Assembly (NCBI RefSeq): GCF_009727055.1
Contig: NC_052351.1
Coordinates: 10,531,203-10,595,202 of the forward strand
Direction of reading: 5' to 3'
Source of the DNA: Benincasa hispida
Lineage: Eukaryota > Streptophyta > Magnoliopsida > Cucurbitales > Cucurbitaceae
Length of the DNA: 64,000 nt
Positions 23,331 to 34,079 of this stretch are shown here, piece after piece. Position 1 is the stretch's first letter. Each line of letters starts with the position of its first letter. A program made the translations under genes and the position numbers. Under the pieces are notes generated by a model. It searched no databases and had not been told where the DNA came from. It saw only the letters and a list, made by a program, of their open reading frames with translations.

Positions 23331-23642
23331 GTGCCTTCCAACACATCACCTCCATCTTTCTTCCTTCAGCCGCATGCCATCACCAACAACACTTCCAACG
23401 CATCAACACAACCCTTCCAAAGCATTGGTCCCTTCCAACGCATCCCACACAAAATTCTATACTTAGCCAAATTTCCAAATTTTTTCCCCAAAAGTCAAAT
23501 TTCCAAACTTCCTATTTTCTTCTAATTTTTCACCCTTTTCTCTACTATTCCGCATTAGTTTCCACATTAACCTACTCACCTCACTGTTCTCAGTAGGGAA
23601 CATACTCAAGTAGAGAAATTAGGATTCGGGGTTCACAATTTA

Positions 23643-25376
23643 TACTTAGGTTCTTTTCGGCTAATAAAAACAACCCAAAGTCTAGGTGGTTAATCCAAGT
23701 ATAACTTTTATAAATTGATTTTAAACCTACGATGTCTAGGTGATAAACCGTTTTTATTACCTCACACCGCTCATGTATACTCATAAAACCGATTACCAAT
23801 GCTCAATAATTCGGCTATAATCCCCAGGTAGGAGGTATTCCGTAGACCGTCAACTTAAGTACCCCAGCCTTCGATAGGATTATATACCCGTTGAGTTTGT
23901 AACCCTAGTTTTACAAGTTTAATGACCTATTTTAACTATTAAAACAAGTGGTTAACCTAAGTAAGCATGCAACTATCATTTGTTATGGATTTTAAAAATC
24001 TAACCCAGTTTTATAACAGCTTACAAAATTTTAGACATGTTTAACATCCATGACAAACAACAAAGACATTCAAAATCTAATATAACTATTATATTAAATA
24101 AAAGAAACCCTAACATCCATACTATATAATATAACATTTTATAACATATTTTCAATGCATGTAACATGCTTTCTACGGTGGGATTTTAAATCTACATGGC
24201 ATACCATATGAACATACAAGATTTATTTAATTATAACATACATTACATGCATAAATAATTAAACACTAACTGATATGACTTTAGTTTTGGAATAAACAAG
24301 CAAACAAAACCTAATTATTAAGCTTCTGAACCACTTCTGGACTGCTCGAACTGCTCCAAAACGAATTCAAGTAGCTTAAACCGGACCAGCCAAAAACCAT
24401 TTGAGGTTGAATTGGACCGGACCTCAAGAGAACCGGTCGAACGGACAGCTCTTGTTCTCGCTAAGTCTCATCATTTAGCAATGACGACCAACTTCATGCG
24501 TTTTGCCTGACCAGTTAGTGTTTGCGTGATCGTTTAGCAACTATCGCATAACTCCTGATCAAACTACACGATCGTGTAGTGTTATCCTTCTATCGCATAG
24601 TGTCATTGTCTAGTGTCGGAGGACGCTACACGATCGCTTAGTGTCTAACACTATCGTGCAACTCCATCGTTTAGCATGGACAATTTATTACATGATTGCT
24701 TAGCGCCATCATCTAGTGCATGAAGCTGATCGTTTAGCGCGTGCATAAGGTAAGCGATCATTTAGTGCTATCGCATCGCTCTTGACACATCGCTCAGCTG
24801 CCGTACATAGGTAAACGATTTTGTAGTGCTATCGCTTAGTTACCAATCAAAGGTAAACGATTGTGGTAAGCGATTGTGCAGCGCTATCCTATAACTCTTC
24901 ACCGCATCACTTAGCTCCCACCTGAAGCTACACAATCGTGTAGTGCCATCGCATAGCAATACAACACATCGCTTAGCTCTCGCAAGTACACAATCGTCTA
25001 GCGCACAACACCTCAACGATCAATGCCCGAAGCTACACGATCATTTAGCTTTTCTTCACATTGTCTAACGCATGAAGCTAAACGATCGTTTAGCTACTGA
25101 AGCTCAATGACAATATGAACAGAAGCCGATTTTCTAAAATCTGCAACTCGGCCTCTTCGCTTGTTTCTTCGATTTACAACTTAATTTCAACTCTAATGAA
25201 CATATAAGCTCATCAAGTAAGAGCCAATTACAAATTTAAATGAGAAATAAAAGAGAAATTAAAAGCAAAATCTCAAAGAACCATATCAGTACAACAGTTT
25301 CATATAACTCATATAAAACACCCACCAAACAAAAAATAAATCGAATTCAATGCTTATAGGATTCTCTGATACCAGT
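23643..25376 (-). other. copia leader and primer-binding site of LTR D
   Basis: Non-coding. The plus-strand CTCTGATACCA at 25364-25374, two bases left of LTR D, is the complement of the canonical initiator Met-tRNA primer site. Words near 23830 (GACCGTCAACTTAAGTACCC) match the leader near 16245. 24450-25110 contains dozens of CGATCGTTTAGC/ATCGCATAG words in both orientations. Confidence 0.65.
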
Positions 25377-27152
25377 TGTTGGAATGTACCATTGTGCAGC
25401 AAAAGTGACCAAGATCCATAAGCACTCTAATTCATTAATTTTGGCAGAAATTGAAGCATGCTTCAGAAGAAATAAATGGGTTTCATGGCATACTTTTGAA
25501 GAACTTCCTCTAAGCTTAAATCCAGCTGCAAATCTCCTCTTTATCTTGTTGTAGACCACCTAAGATCTTACCTACTATCCTCTTGGTGCTCTAGATTGAG
25601 TAGTGGGACTCAAAATAAGCCTGAATTAAAGGAATTTGGAGATTAACTCACAGCAGCAACCCAATATAAAGAACAACTTCTTCTCTCGAATTTTTCAGAT
25701 AAATTTTTTTGATTGCATTACTTCAAAATCACTCCAATCTCTTCAAAATATTGCGGACAGTCATGCAAAGAGATCTACTGCATGAGATGCAGCTCATGCT
25801 TGGAGTTAATGAAGCTTGAGGTGGGTTGTTTAGTGAGCTACTTGGAAGAAGACAATGGAGAAATCAATTTTCCATTATTGTGTTTTTCCTTCTTTTGCAA
25901 TTTATCATTAATTTTACAAAATTAATTTTCTTAAAAAAATTAATAAATAATTATTTAAACAATTTAAATAATTCTAATTAATTTAATATTAAATATTAAA
26001 TTAATTTTACACAATTTCATCTTCAAATATTTAAAATCATATTTTAAATATTTATTTCTCCATTTCATTTAATTCTAATTTGAAACACTTCAAATTAACT
26101 TATCACGCTATTCTAGAGCTAATCCATTTACAAGCTAGTAGGGGAACCGCGGACCTACAGATCAGGGGCTCCAACAATCCGAGATTAATCGACTAAACTC
26201 ATTAGACCGATCTAACCTCCATTCGTTAACTAATGGATAATTCAACTAAATCCTATAGCTGAACTCCTCTCACTGTAGATATATTATGTCCCTTGATATA
26301 ACCATGATTAGTAAGTTAACCCTTCACAGGTTGTTCGTAATAAAAGCTGGGTCGAATCTCTATTTTACCCCTAAATTACCTCTTGTTCCTTAAGTCCCAC
26401 CGATCCCCTAATGAACAATTGATTTTGTGATCCAATTAACAAATCTAATCCCTTTCATGCCAATGAGAGGGTGAGGCCTCTTGTTCAAGATCCAGAATCA
26501 GCACTTGAAGGGAATAACCTCTCTACTAACCCTAATCGGGTAGGAGTGAATTCCGTCTTGCACCCTATGTCCCAGCTATTCCTCCAGTCTTATCCCAAAA
26601 TGGGAGGCTTATTGATAAGAGGCAGTTGATCTACTCTCATCGTTTGTAGATCAAAGGATAATCCCAAATAAACAAGTATTTCATATTAGCTCAAAGATGA
26701 AGGTCAAGTTAACCTAAAATCTCTTTGAAATAGTCAGTCTAAACAGTAAACAACGTTATAAAGTAAAGTTGACAGGTTTTGAGGTCCGATCTTGCACAAA
26801 ACTCATTTGCACAAGACGCCCCACTTCTCATGTCCCAACATGCATAATTAGGATCACATCGTATATAACAATTTATCTTTGTAACATTTAACAGAGTAGG
26901 CCGCATCCAATAGTGTTACTAGAAAAGCACCCACTTATTCATATACTATAGATTCATTTTGACTATTTCACTCCGAGACCTGATCCAGCTTGTATATCTC
27001 CACATAAAGTTCAAGTACTTATGTAATATCCAGGGGACTTGAAGTTGATTGGATTTCTGAAAAACCAAATATATTCAATAAACAACTTATTGAATTTTCA
27101 AGAATAAGTTCTATATTTATAAACAACGAGTTTTAGGACATAAACCCAAATA
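25377..27152 (-). repeat. LTR D (5' LTR of the composite copia)
   Basis: Begins TGTTGGAATGTACC next to a clear primer-binding site and ends CCCAAATA, a mutated form of the CCCAACA end of LTR B. It is 1,776 bp. It is followed by AAATC, the partner of GAATC at 10613, and then by the continuation of the copia H integrase. Confidence 0.87.
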
Positions 27153-27157
27153 AAATC

Positions 27158-28042
27158 ACGTTCTAAGACTCTTCCAGCCTCGGGTTACACCTCAACAGAA
27201 TGGTGTATAGAAAGGAGAAATAGAACCCTGTTGGACATGGTTCGATCTATGATGAGTTATGCTCATCTTCTTGACTCATTTTCGGGATAGGCACTAGAGA
27301 CTGTAGTTTATATTTGAACAATGTTCCCTTAAAAGTGTGTTTCTAAATAAACCTTTTGAGTTTATAGAGAGGTCGTAAAGGTAGTTTACACCACTTCAGA
27401 ATTTGGGGATGTCCAACCCATGTGCTAATGGCAAACCCCAAAAAGTTGGAACCTCGTTCAGAAGTGTGCCTATTTGTAGGCTACCTCAAGGAAATGAGAG
27501 GTGGATACTTCTATGATCCAAGTGATAATAAAGTGTTTGTATCGACAAACGCTACCTTATTGGAAGAGACCACATGAGGAATCATAAACCACGAAGTAAA
27601 CTGGTTTTAAGTGAGACTTCTAATGAGTCTGCTAAGACTTCAACAAGAGTTGTTGAACAGGCTGATAGATCAATAGGGGTTATTGATGTCAGTTCATCTA
27701 GTCATCCATCTCAAGAGTTGAGATTGCCTTAACATAGTGGGAGGGTTGTGAACCCACCTGTACACTACATGAGTTTAATAGAAGCCCAAAACATCGTAAC
27801 TGATGATGGTGTTGAGGATCCATTGTCTTATAAACAAGCAATGGAAGATGTTGACAAGGATGGGGATTAAAGCCATGAATCAAGAAATGGAATCCATTTA
27901 CTTCAATTCTATATGGAAGCTTGTAGATCAACCTGATGGGGTAAAACCTATAGGTTGTAAATGGATCTACAAGAGTAAATGAGGTGTAAATGGAAAGGTA
28001 CAGACCTTTAAAGCTAGACTTATGGCAAAGGATTATACCCAT
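27158..28042 (+). pseudogene. copia integrase second part and start of reverse transcriptase (element H)
   Basis: This resumes the integrase interrupted at 10612. In shifting frames it shows the catalytic-Glu neighbourhood (ERRNRTLLDMVRSMMSYAHLL) and the integrase C-terminal pattern (FVGYLKEMRGGYFYDP, NKVFVSTNATLLEE). The start of the reverse transcriptase follows (EDPLSYKQAMEDVDKD, then KPIGCKWIYKS and FKARLMAKDYTHVAG). It stops abruptly at about 28042, where a truncated Athila-type LTR begins, so the polymerase core and RNase H are missing. Multiple stops and frameshifts are present. Confidence 0.8.
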
Positions 28043-28781
28043 GTAGCAGGGGTCTTTACATAGAGCTTCAAATCGGGTATTTGGCAGAATAGATCTGAGA
28101 CTCACCTCTCGGCCTTGTCTCGTCTTCTTTCCATATTTCTTCAATTAAGCAGTCAGCTCAGCCTTTTCTCTCAACACCTTAGCAATAATTCGCCCGGTAT
28201 CAAGTAGCATAAGTTTTCCCTGAAATCTATGGGGTATTTATAGGTGCAGGTCTTTGACTCCGGCCTTGTGGTCTCCACTGATTGTTATGGTAATTCCGAA
28301 GATGGAGGGATATTATTCCTTCTGTTATGCAATCAGATCGTCAATTCTACACAACCGATAGTTGTACACGTGTCTCAATCCTCCGCTTTTGCGTTGCTCA
28401 ACTACATCTTACAATCATGAGTTCGCATACGATGTTGTTTTTATTAACGCATGCAGTTGAAAGTCAGCTCTGGATCGACTGTGCATTGCACCGTCATTGC
28501 GGTAATCGTCTCTTCATTATTGATTGACGGACGCAATGTGACAGAGATGTGTTGATCAGCTTCTCGTGAGCCTTGAGTGCAAGCGGTGACTTGGTTTCTT
28601 GCAAAACAGAGTAAAACTCGGCTTGTCTTCCATCTTTATGGTGTTAGTGAGTGTAATTGCGATCATTTATAATTATTGTAATTCTAAGCTAATTTTCATA
28701 CAATCGGCGCATATTCACTAACTTTTGGCTGAAATATCTAGATAAGGTGACATAAATAACTTGTATTTCTACAAGTTATCA
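28043..28781 (-). repeat. Truncated 3' LTR of the Athila-type element
   Basis: About 739 bp matching 36961-37700 almost base for base, starting at GTAGCAGG and ending in AAGTTATCA. The other ~1.09 kb of the LTR is missing. The adjacent plus-strand CACCCTCAAATTT (28782) is the purine tract on the minus strand, confirming this as the 3' LTR. Confidence 0.85.
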
Positions 28782-30361
28782 CACCCTCAAATTTAGATAT
28801 ATGCTTGTTCTCAAGCATATCTTCTACTAAGGCAATCATGCTCAATTCCTATCCTATATTTTTGCGACGATTGGTTGCTCCGAATGTTACATTTAGGCAC
28901 ATTACTTGACATCGCAATTTTCTTCTATCCTTGCTAATTCTTAGCAAGCGCTACTTTATTCTTCTACATGACAAAATTCTGCTAAAAAATGCTTTTCTAG
29001 TTTTCAAAATAGAATGTTTATCTCTTCTTTGTCAAAACAACTAGATGCATCTATATGCGGTGAGCAAAACTTTGCATCATTTATTTATTTAGAGACTGTT
29101 GGTCATGGTTACACTCTTCGTTTTGGCGTATCCCCATGGGTGTCATGCGGACATCCAACTACGGTTGTGTGCCAATTTCAACTTTAACTCATGACATTCA
29201 GAGGAGTTGTCTCTTGCATTCTATTATTTTTTCTTTCCATACTGCGTTGTTCTTGGAAATCCACCTTCATTTTGGCTTGCTCCTACGGGTGTCATACGAA
29301 CATTCAACTACGAGTAGGCTTCTTTCACAACTAAACTCTTATCAGGTTGGGACAGTTTTGAGGTTTTCCCTTGCGCTGACATTTGAGTTTTGTTATTTTT
29401 TTTTTATGAAAATGGACGCATTTTCTTTTCTTAAATACTGCATATTCTTGATCCCATCTACTCAGACCTTCCCCTGTCTCTTATACACATCTAGATGTGT
29501 ATAAGAGACAGGTTTTAGACTTTTTTTTTTTTTTTTTATGAAAATGGACGCATTTTCTTTTCTTAAATACTGCATATTCTTGATCCCATCTCTCAGACCT
29601 TCCCCACCCTCAAATTTAAAGATAAGCAAGGTCCTCATTGCGTTGTTTGGATAGATTAGACAAACACTTAGAAGAAAATTTCAAAAAGAAGGTTTGAGCA
29701 GAACTTTGAAAGATAAAAGGTAAAGTACTGCTAGAATAAGAATCAACTCAGTATTAGTCAGAAGTTACTAAGTATGGGAAATGTTTCTAAGTATAAACAT
29801 ATAATACATCATAGCAACGTAATGAATATCGTAAAAATAAAAGATTAAGAACATAAAAAAAATTAATAAAGGAAGATAAAGAAAAAGGCACAGGCAAAAA
29901 GTAGAGTGAATCATGTACTCTAATTATATTGAATATTAACAAGGTGTATAAATAAGTATAATTGAACGTAATACAAAATTTTCTGTTGCCTGTACAAGAG
30001 TCAAAGAATTTGATTAACTTACAAAGAATAAATGAATTGAATACAAAATAAAAAATGGCCGCATAAAAGAAATAGCATTGGAAGAAAGTGTAAATATTAA
30101 GGTTGAGGAGCAGGGGGATCTGGCGGAGGATGTTGAGGTGGTGCAGACGAAGCGTCATCAAATAATAAGTGCTTCCTTTGATGCGGAGGCACCATCAGAC
30201 CATGTAGATATGTGGTGAGAAAATTACAATACTCTTAATTACGCTCCGCTATCTGTCTTTGGTGCAGGAAGATTCTATGCATACTGCGTTGCATATTGAT
30301 GAGCGCCTCCCTTAACGTTGCAGCACTACGCTGAATTTCATCAATGCGCTCCATTACTACC
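28782..30361 (-). other. Non-coding tail of the Athila-type element
   Basis: Lies between the extra ORF and the 3' LTR, with no supported coding region. The purine-tract word CACCCTCAAATTTA occurs twice (28782-28795 and about 29606-29619), the second just after the adapter artefact. AT-rich from 29700 to 30060. Confidence 0.55.
29474..29511. other. Tn5 mosaic-end junction (library artefact)
   Basis: CTGTCTCTTATACACATCT is followed directly by its reverse complement, a 38-bp perfect palindrome. It equals the Nextera mate-pair junction adapter made of two Tn5 mosaic ends. Copies of the same local sequence flank it (29396-29473 and 29520-29605, one small indel between them), as when a gap is filled with untrimmed mate-pair reads. 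It is not part of the organism. Confidence 0.97.
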
Positions 30362-33137
30362 TTAAAGCGTTGATTGAAGAAGTGTTGCTGTTGAGAGACA
30401 AGCTCCTGCTATTGAGAGAAAAAGGGTTCTCATTTCAGCTAACTCAGCAGCCATGGAGGTCAAGGATGGTTGTGCCTGTGATGTCTCGCCAGCATCGTTT
30501 TGGGGTTGGGCAAAGGTGCCTTCACCCAAATCGTGTGGGTCATCAACATGCGGTGGTGGAATGGTGGGTTGCGGTGATGAAGCTGATGGTAAGATGGGGG
30601 CTGCTAGATAAATAATAGGAGATTTGGGGACAAGAAGGGGGTTTGTAAAATGTTCATGCAAGGGGGAAGAGGTTTGCGCTAGCAGGCTCGGAGGGCTTGG
30701 AGACCGGATAACTAAGGGAAGAGGGTCCATAGGTTCTAGATCTTGCATTGGTGACTCCTGGACCTTCTCTTTTCCCTTATCTTCTCTTTGCTTTCTTTTG
30801 GGCCTTGGTTCTTGAAGCGCATTCAAATCGATTGCAGGCCTCTTTATTGGCAGCTCGGGGCAGTGTGAAGAATCTTTGAGGAGCATCCTCAAGATTTTTA
30901 TGTTGATGAGGCCGTGGACTTCTGGCATGGGCTTCTCATCAATGCCTACACCAATAGACAGACATAGACTTGAAATGAACCACGGGAAGAAAAATGCCCC
31001 CGAACATGCCCCACTAATGCTCTGATCTACCTCGCGATCAACTGCCCTACGTCGATAGGAATGCCACGGGCTATGCAGTATGCGGCCATGACCCGATCCC
31101 TTGATACAGTTCTGTCATGCGTTGTTGGGATCAGCCGCTTCTTAGCCAAGTAAACCCAAAGCCTTCCCTCTGGTAGCAAGGACTTGGACTCCAAGGTACG
31201 GATGTCTTTGAGCGAAACCGACCACTTCGTGCCTGGTTGCGTTAATACCCTCAGCGTACCATCCATCTGTTCTTCTGTGGGATCATCAATAATCTTATTC
31301 CCTGGTGTATCAGGGTTGTCCTTCATCTAATAAATTTCGTTGATGTCCCTTGCGCTGAAGGATACTGTTTCTCCTTTAAAGGTCACCGCCTCCCTATTTC
31401 CATGAAGACACCCACTGTAAAAGCTTCGCACTACCTGAGGCACAATGATGGACGGGCACTGGCAGAATGTGTCCCACCCATGTTTCACAATTACTCTCGT
31501 GATGAGGTCAGGTAGTGGATTCGGTGCAGGAAAGAAACCCATCTCGATCAACATATCATCGTTCTCTTTTTTCTTTGATGAGCGCTTCTTGGCCGCCGCG
31601 GGTTCGCTGCTTTCTACTATCGCCTTGTTTTTTGCCAGCACAAGACGGGCTGCTTGTCTTTCCCTCCTTTCCCCCTCCTTGTGCTGCTCTTCTTTCTCGC
31701 GCTCTGCGAGTTCTTTGCCCTTGCTCTTATATAAGCACCGCTTATTGGCTTCGTGCTTCTTCCTCCTCTTCTCCAACAACAATCTGTCCTCTTCTTCATT
31801 CTTCCTCCTCTCTTCTTCTTCTTCTTCTCTTTCTTTTCTCGCAAATTCTTCTTCGAATTGCTCAGAGGCCAACAACAGATGTTGTTTCTCCTCGCGCTTC
31901 CGGATCCCTTCAAGTCTGGCAAGCTCATTGTTGCTTCGCATTTCTTGAAACTCCAATTTTCTCCTTCTATTCCCTTCTGCGATGATGAGCTTGCCCCTCT
32001 CCATCTTTTCTTGCTTCTCTTCCTCTTCTTTTCTTTTTCTTTCCTTCTCTTCCAATGCAAAAAATTAATCCATGAGGGTCAATTGTGGACCCTTGCGGCG
32101 CGTTCTCCCTTCGACGCCACATTAGGGGAGTTCCCTCTGCTTCTTCCCTTTCATCGGTCATAACTATTTGTGTTGGTATGGGTTGTGCCGATTCCATCAA
32201 CTGTGTAGTTTCCCCCCTATCCCCCCTTATAGAGGTTGATTCTCCATCATTCTCAGGGCTCGAAGCCCTCTGTTTCGCTTCCTCTTCTTTTCTCAAGCGC
32301 CTTTCTTCACGCCGTCGCATTTTCCTTTCTTCCTTTTCTTTCTTCTTTCTCTCCTTCTTGGCCTCTTCATCTTCATCATCATCCTTTTGCTCTTTATTCT
32401 TCTTTTCTTTGCGATGATGGGAAGATTCAACCTCCCCAGCCTTCCTTCCCTTGGTCTTCTTCTTATTTTTCTTCTTTTCTTCAGCCACTACTGGTTGCGC
32501 TTCCCCCGCAACTTCCTCCAACTCAATGTTAGGGGTCTCCAACGCAACCTTGCCTTCCTTGACCTCCTCTATTGCAATCTCTTCTTTTTCTCTTTCCTTT
32601 CTCGCAATCTCTTCTTCTTTTTTTCTTGGAGGTTTGTCATAGGCTTCTACGTTGGCAGTTACCTTAGGAATCTCAAGGGCCAGAACGTCTCTTCCCATCT
32701 TTTCTTCTTCAACCACCACTTCCTCCGCCACCACTACTCCATCCTTTACCCCCAACGTCTCCTCCTCCGTAGGCAGTAGTTGATTTACAACCCCTGCCTC
32801 GGGCAATCCACCTTCTTGTTCCAAGGTAATTAGGATGTTGCCAAACACCTCCGTATCATCGCGCCTCTTCCTTTCACTTTCAATTGAGACGGCAGGTGTT
32901 GGCATAGGCATGCTCTCGGTGCTTCCTCCTCTCTTTAACAAAGGAGGCCTAATGGCCAGAGGGTTTCTCCGGGCTCTCCCGACGAGTTTGGGGATAGTCT
33001 GGGCTTGGGCGGCAAGTCTGCAACTGGCAACCAAGAATGCTGCCTCTCGCATGGCTACTTGGTCAGGTGTGGAAGGTGAAGCAGATTGGGTGGGAGTTTG
33101 GTCAGCTATGGATACGAACTTAAGAAAGGGCTGGTAA
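30362..33137 (-). pseudogene. Retrotransposon extra ORF: coiled coil plus putative plant transposon protein domain
   Basis: Reading right to left from about 33137, an Ala/Pro-containing start (AAFLVASCRLAAQAQTIPKL) passes into ~450 residues extremely rich in Glu, Lys and Arg (32640-31620), predicted to be a long charged coiled coil. There is a frame change near 32000. From 31560 the frame reads DLITRVIVKHGWDTFCQCPS, VVRSFYSGCLHG and FSARDINEIY. After one stop come ALL-type segments such as TQPGTKWSVSLKDIR and DRVMAAYCIARGIPIDVGQL. This is the PF20167-type domain (putative plant transposon protein), common in Athila/Tat-linked ORFs. The C-terminal part (30928-30362) is Pro/Ser-rich. Stops at about 31327 and 31027 and a frameshift make it a pseudogene. 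Function in these elements is unknown. Confidence 0.72.
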
Positions 33138-34079
33138 AATGCTTGAGCTGCTGGGGAAGAAAGAAAGGTCTGGGTGCAAAGAGCTAGGGTTTTAGAATGC
33201 CAAAATGAGGTAAAGATTTACCAACGAGGGAGGAGGTCTTATTTTTAGGTTGGGCCGTGGCGGGCCCAACATGATTTTTGTGGCGACAGGCCTCGAGCAG
33301 CTTAACAAACGCGTTGTTCTACCTCCCTCATTTATGGAATTTTAGATAAAGCTGTCCTTTCGTCTCCCAAGTCATAATTGCTTGGGGATACGAAATGATT
33401 GGACTTCTCCCAAATTACAAAAAGAATTTTCTTTAGTATTTTATTTAAATGGACGCAAGATAAAGATTAATGCACTGTGCTCACCAATGCAACTGCATTT
33501 TCGCAGAGGACGGGCAACAACGCATATATCCTCGCAACACACCCCTTAACTAATGCATTTCTGGAGGATGCCTCAACATAGTGCATTCAGCTAAGGACGG
33601 GCAAAGGACATATACTAGCGCAACACACCCCTCAACTCAATATAGTTAAGTTAGGTGAACACAAAGCATTCCTTATTGGTTTGAGATGCGTCCATTGTCG
33701 CCTTGCATACCTGATGTTAATTTTTTTATTAATTTTTATTATATATTTTTTTCAACGCAAGTGCTATGACTTGCGGCAACAAATTCTCTCTTTATTACTC
33801 AATCATTCACCATTTAAAGCTCAACACATTAATTATAGAAAAAGTCAAGGAATTAAAGATGAGGAAAAATTAAATGCAAAGAAATAAATGAGGAAATAAA
33901 TTCATAAAGTCAAAATTAAATGAAGAATTGAAGACAAAATTCAAAATTCAAAGAGACAGCAATTTAATAAAGCATTAAACATAGTATTGAGATATGGACA
34001 AAAAATTGCGCTGTCATGAGTGATCGCAATCCACATCTCCGCAGGCGATCAGACTTACCTGCTCAATGTCTTAAGGGCA
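33138..34079 (-). other. Gap between gag and extra ORF; no pol seen
   Basis: AT-rich after 33350, with words such as GCAACACACCCCT repeated (33535 and 33621) and AACTAATGCATT. I found no RT (YxDD), integrase or protease motif in any frame, so the usual Athila/Tat pol region appears deleted or was never present. Confidence 0.6.

Larger units (their letters stand above)
21160..23637 (-). mobile_element. Solo LTR of the chromovirus-like gypsy family, TSD ATTTA
   Basis: Starts TGTCACACCCCACCC and ends GGGGTTCACA, with perfect TSDs ATTTA at 21155-21159 and 23638-23642. It matches the 5' LTR of the gypsy element at 39738-42122 over most of its length, in the same orientation. Relative to that LTR it lacks about 320 bp near its start (between ACAGTTAT and ACATTTGAAA) and keeps about 400 bp that the other lost (around 22235-22640). 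It contains a 38-bp tandem array (21560-21735) and a GC-rich CGACGCATGG array (22920-23330). Confidence 0.87.
10618..27152 (-). mobile_element. Composite minus-strand copia insertion (LTRs B, C, D) with nested elements
   Basis: The outer LTRs B (10618-13624) and D (25377-27152) belong to one family. They bound a block inserted into the integrase of copia H, with near-matching duplications GAATC (10613-10617) and AAATC (27153-27157). A primer-binding site (CTCTGATACCA, plus strand) lies left of D and a polypurine tract left inside B (AACTCCCACTTGG at 13625), which fixes the minus orientation. Inside are a gag remnant, a third LTR (C) with its own primer site, and solo LTRs at 12124, 19659 and 21160. 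No protease, integrase or reverse transcriptase is visible between the tract and gag, so the block is non-autonomous or deleted. Confidence 0.75.

Noticed and set aside
22974..23596. Overlapping open frames on both strands with Ala/Met/His-rich peptides
   Set aside because: They come from the CGACGCATGG array in the gypsy solo LTR and are mirrored in the homologous LTR at 41454-42085.
31445..32163. Several long plus-strand Ser/Leu/Phe-rich open frames
   Set aside because: They are antisense shadows of the Glu/Lys-rich coiled-coil ORF on the minus strand (GAA/GAG/AAG codons read as TTC/CTC/CTT).
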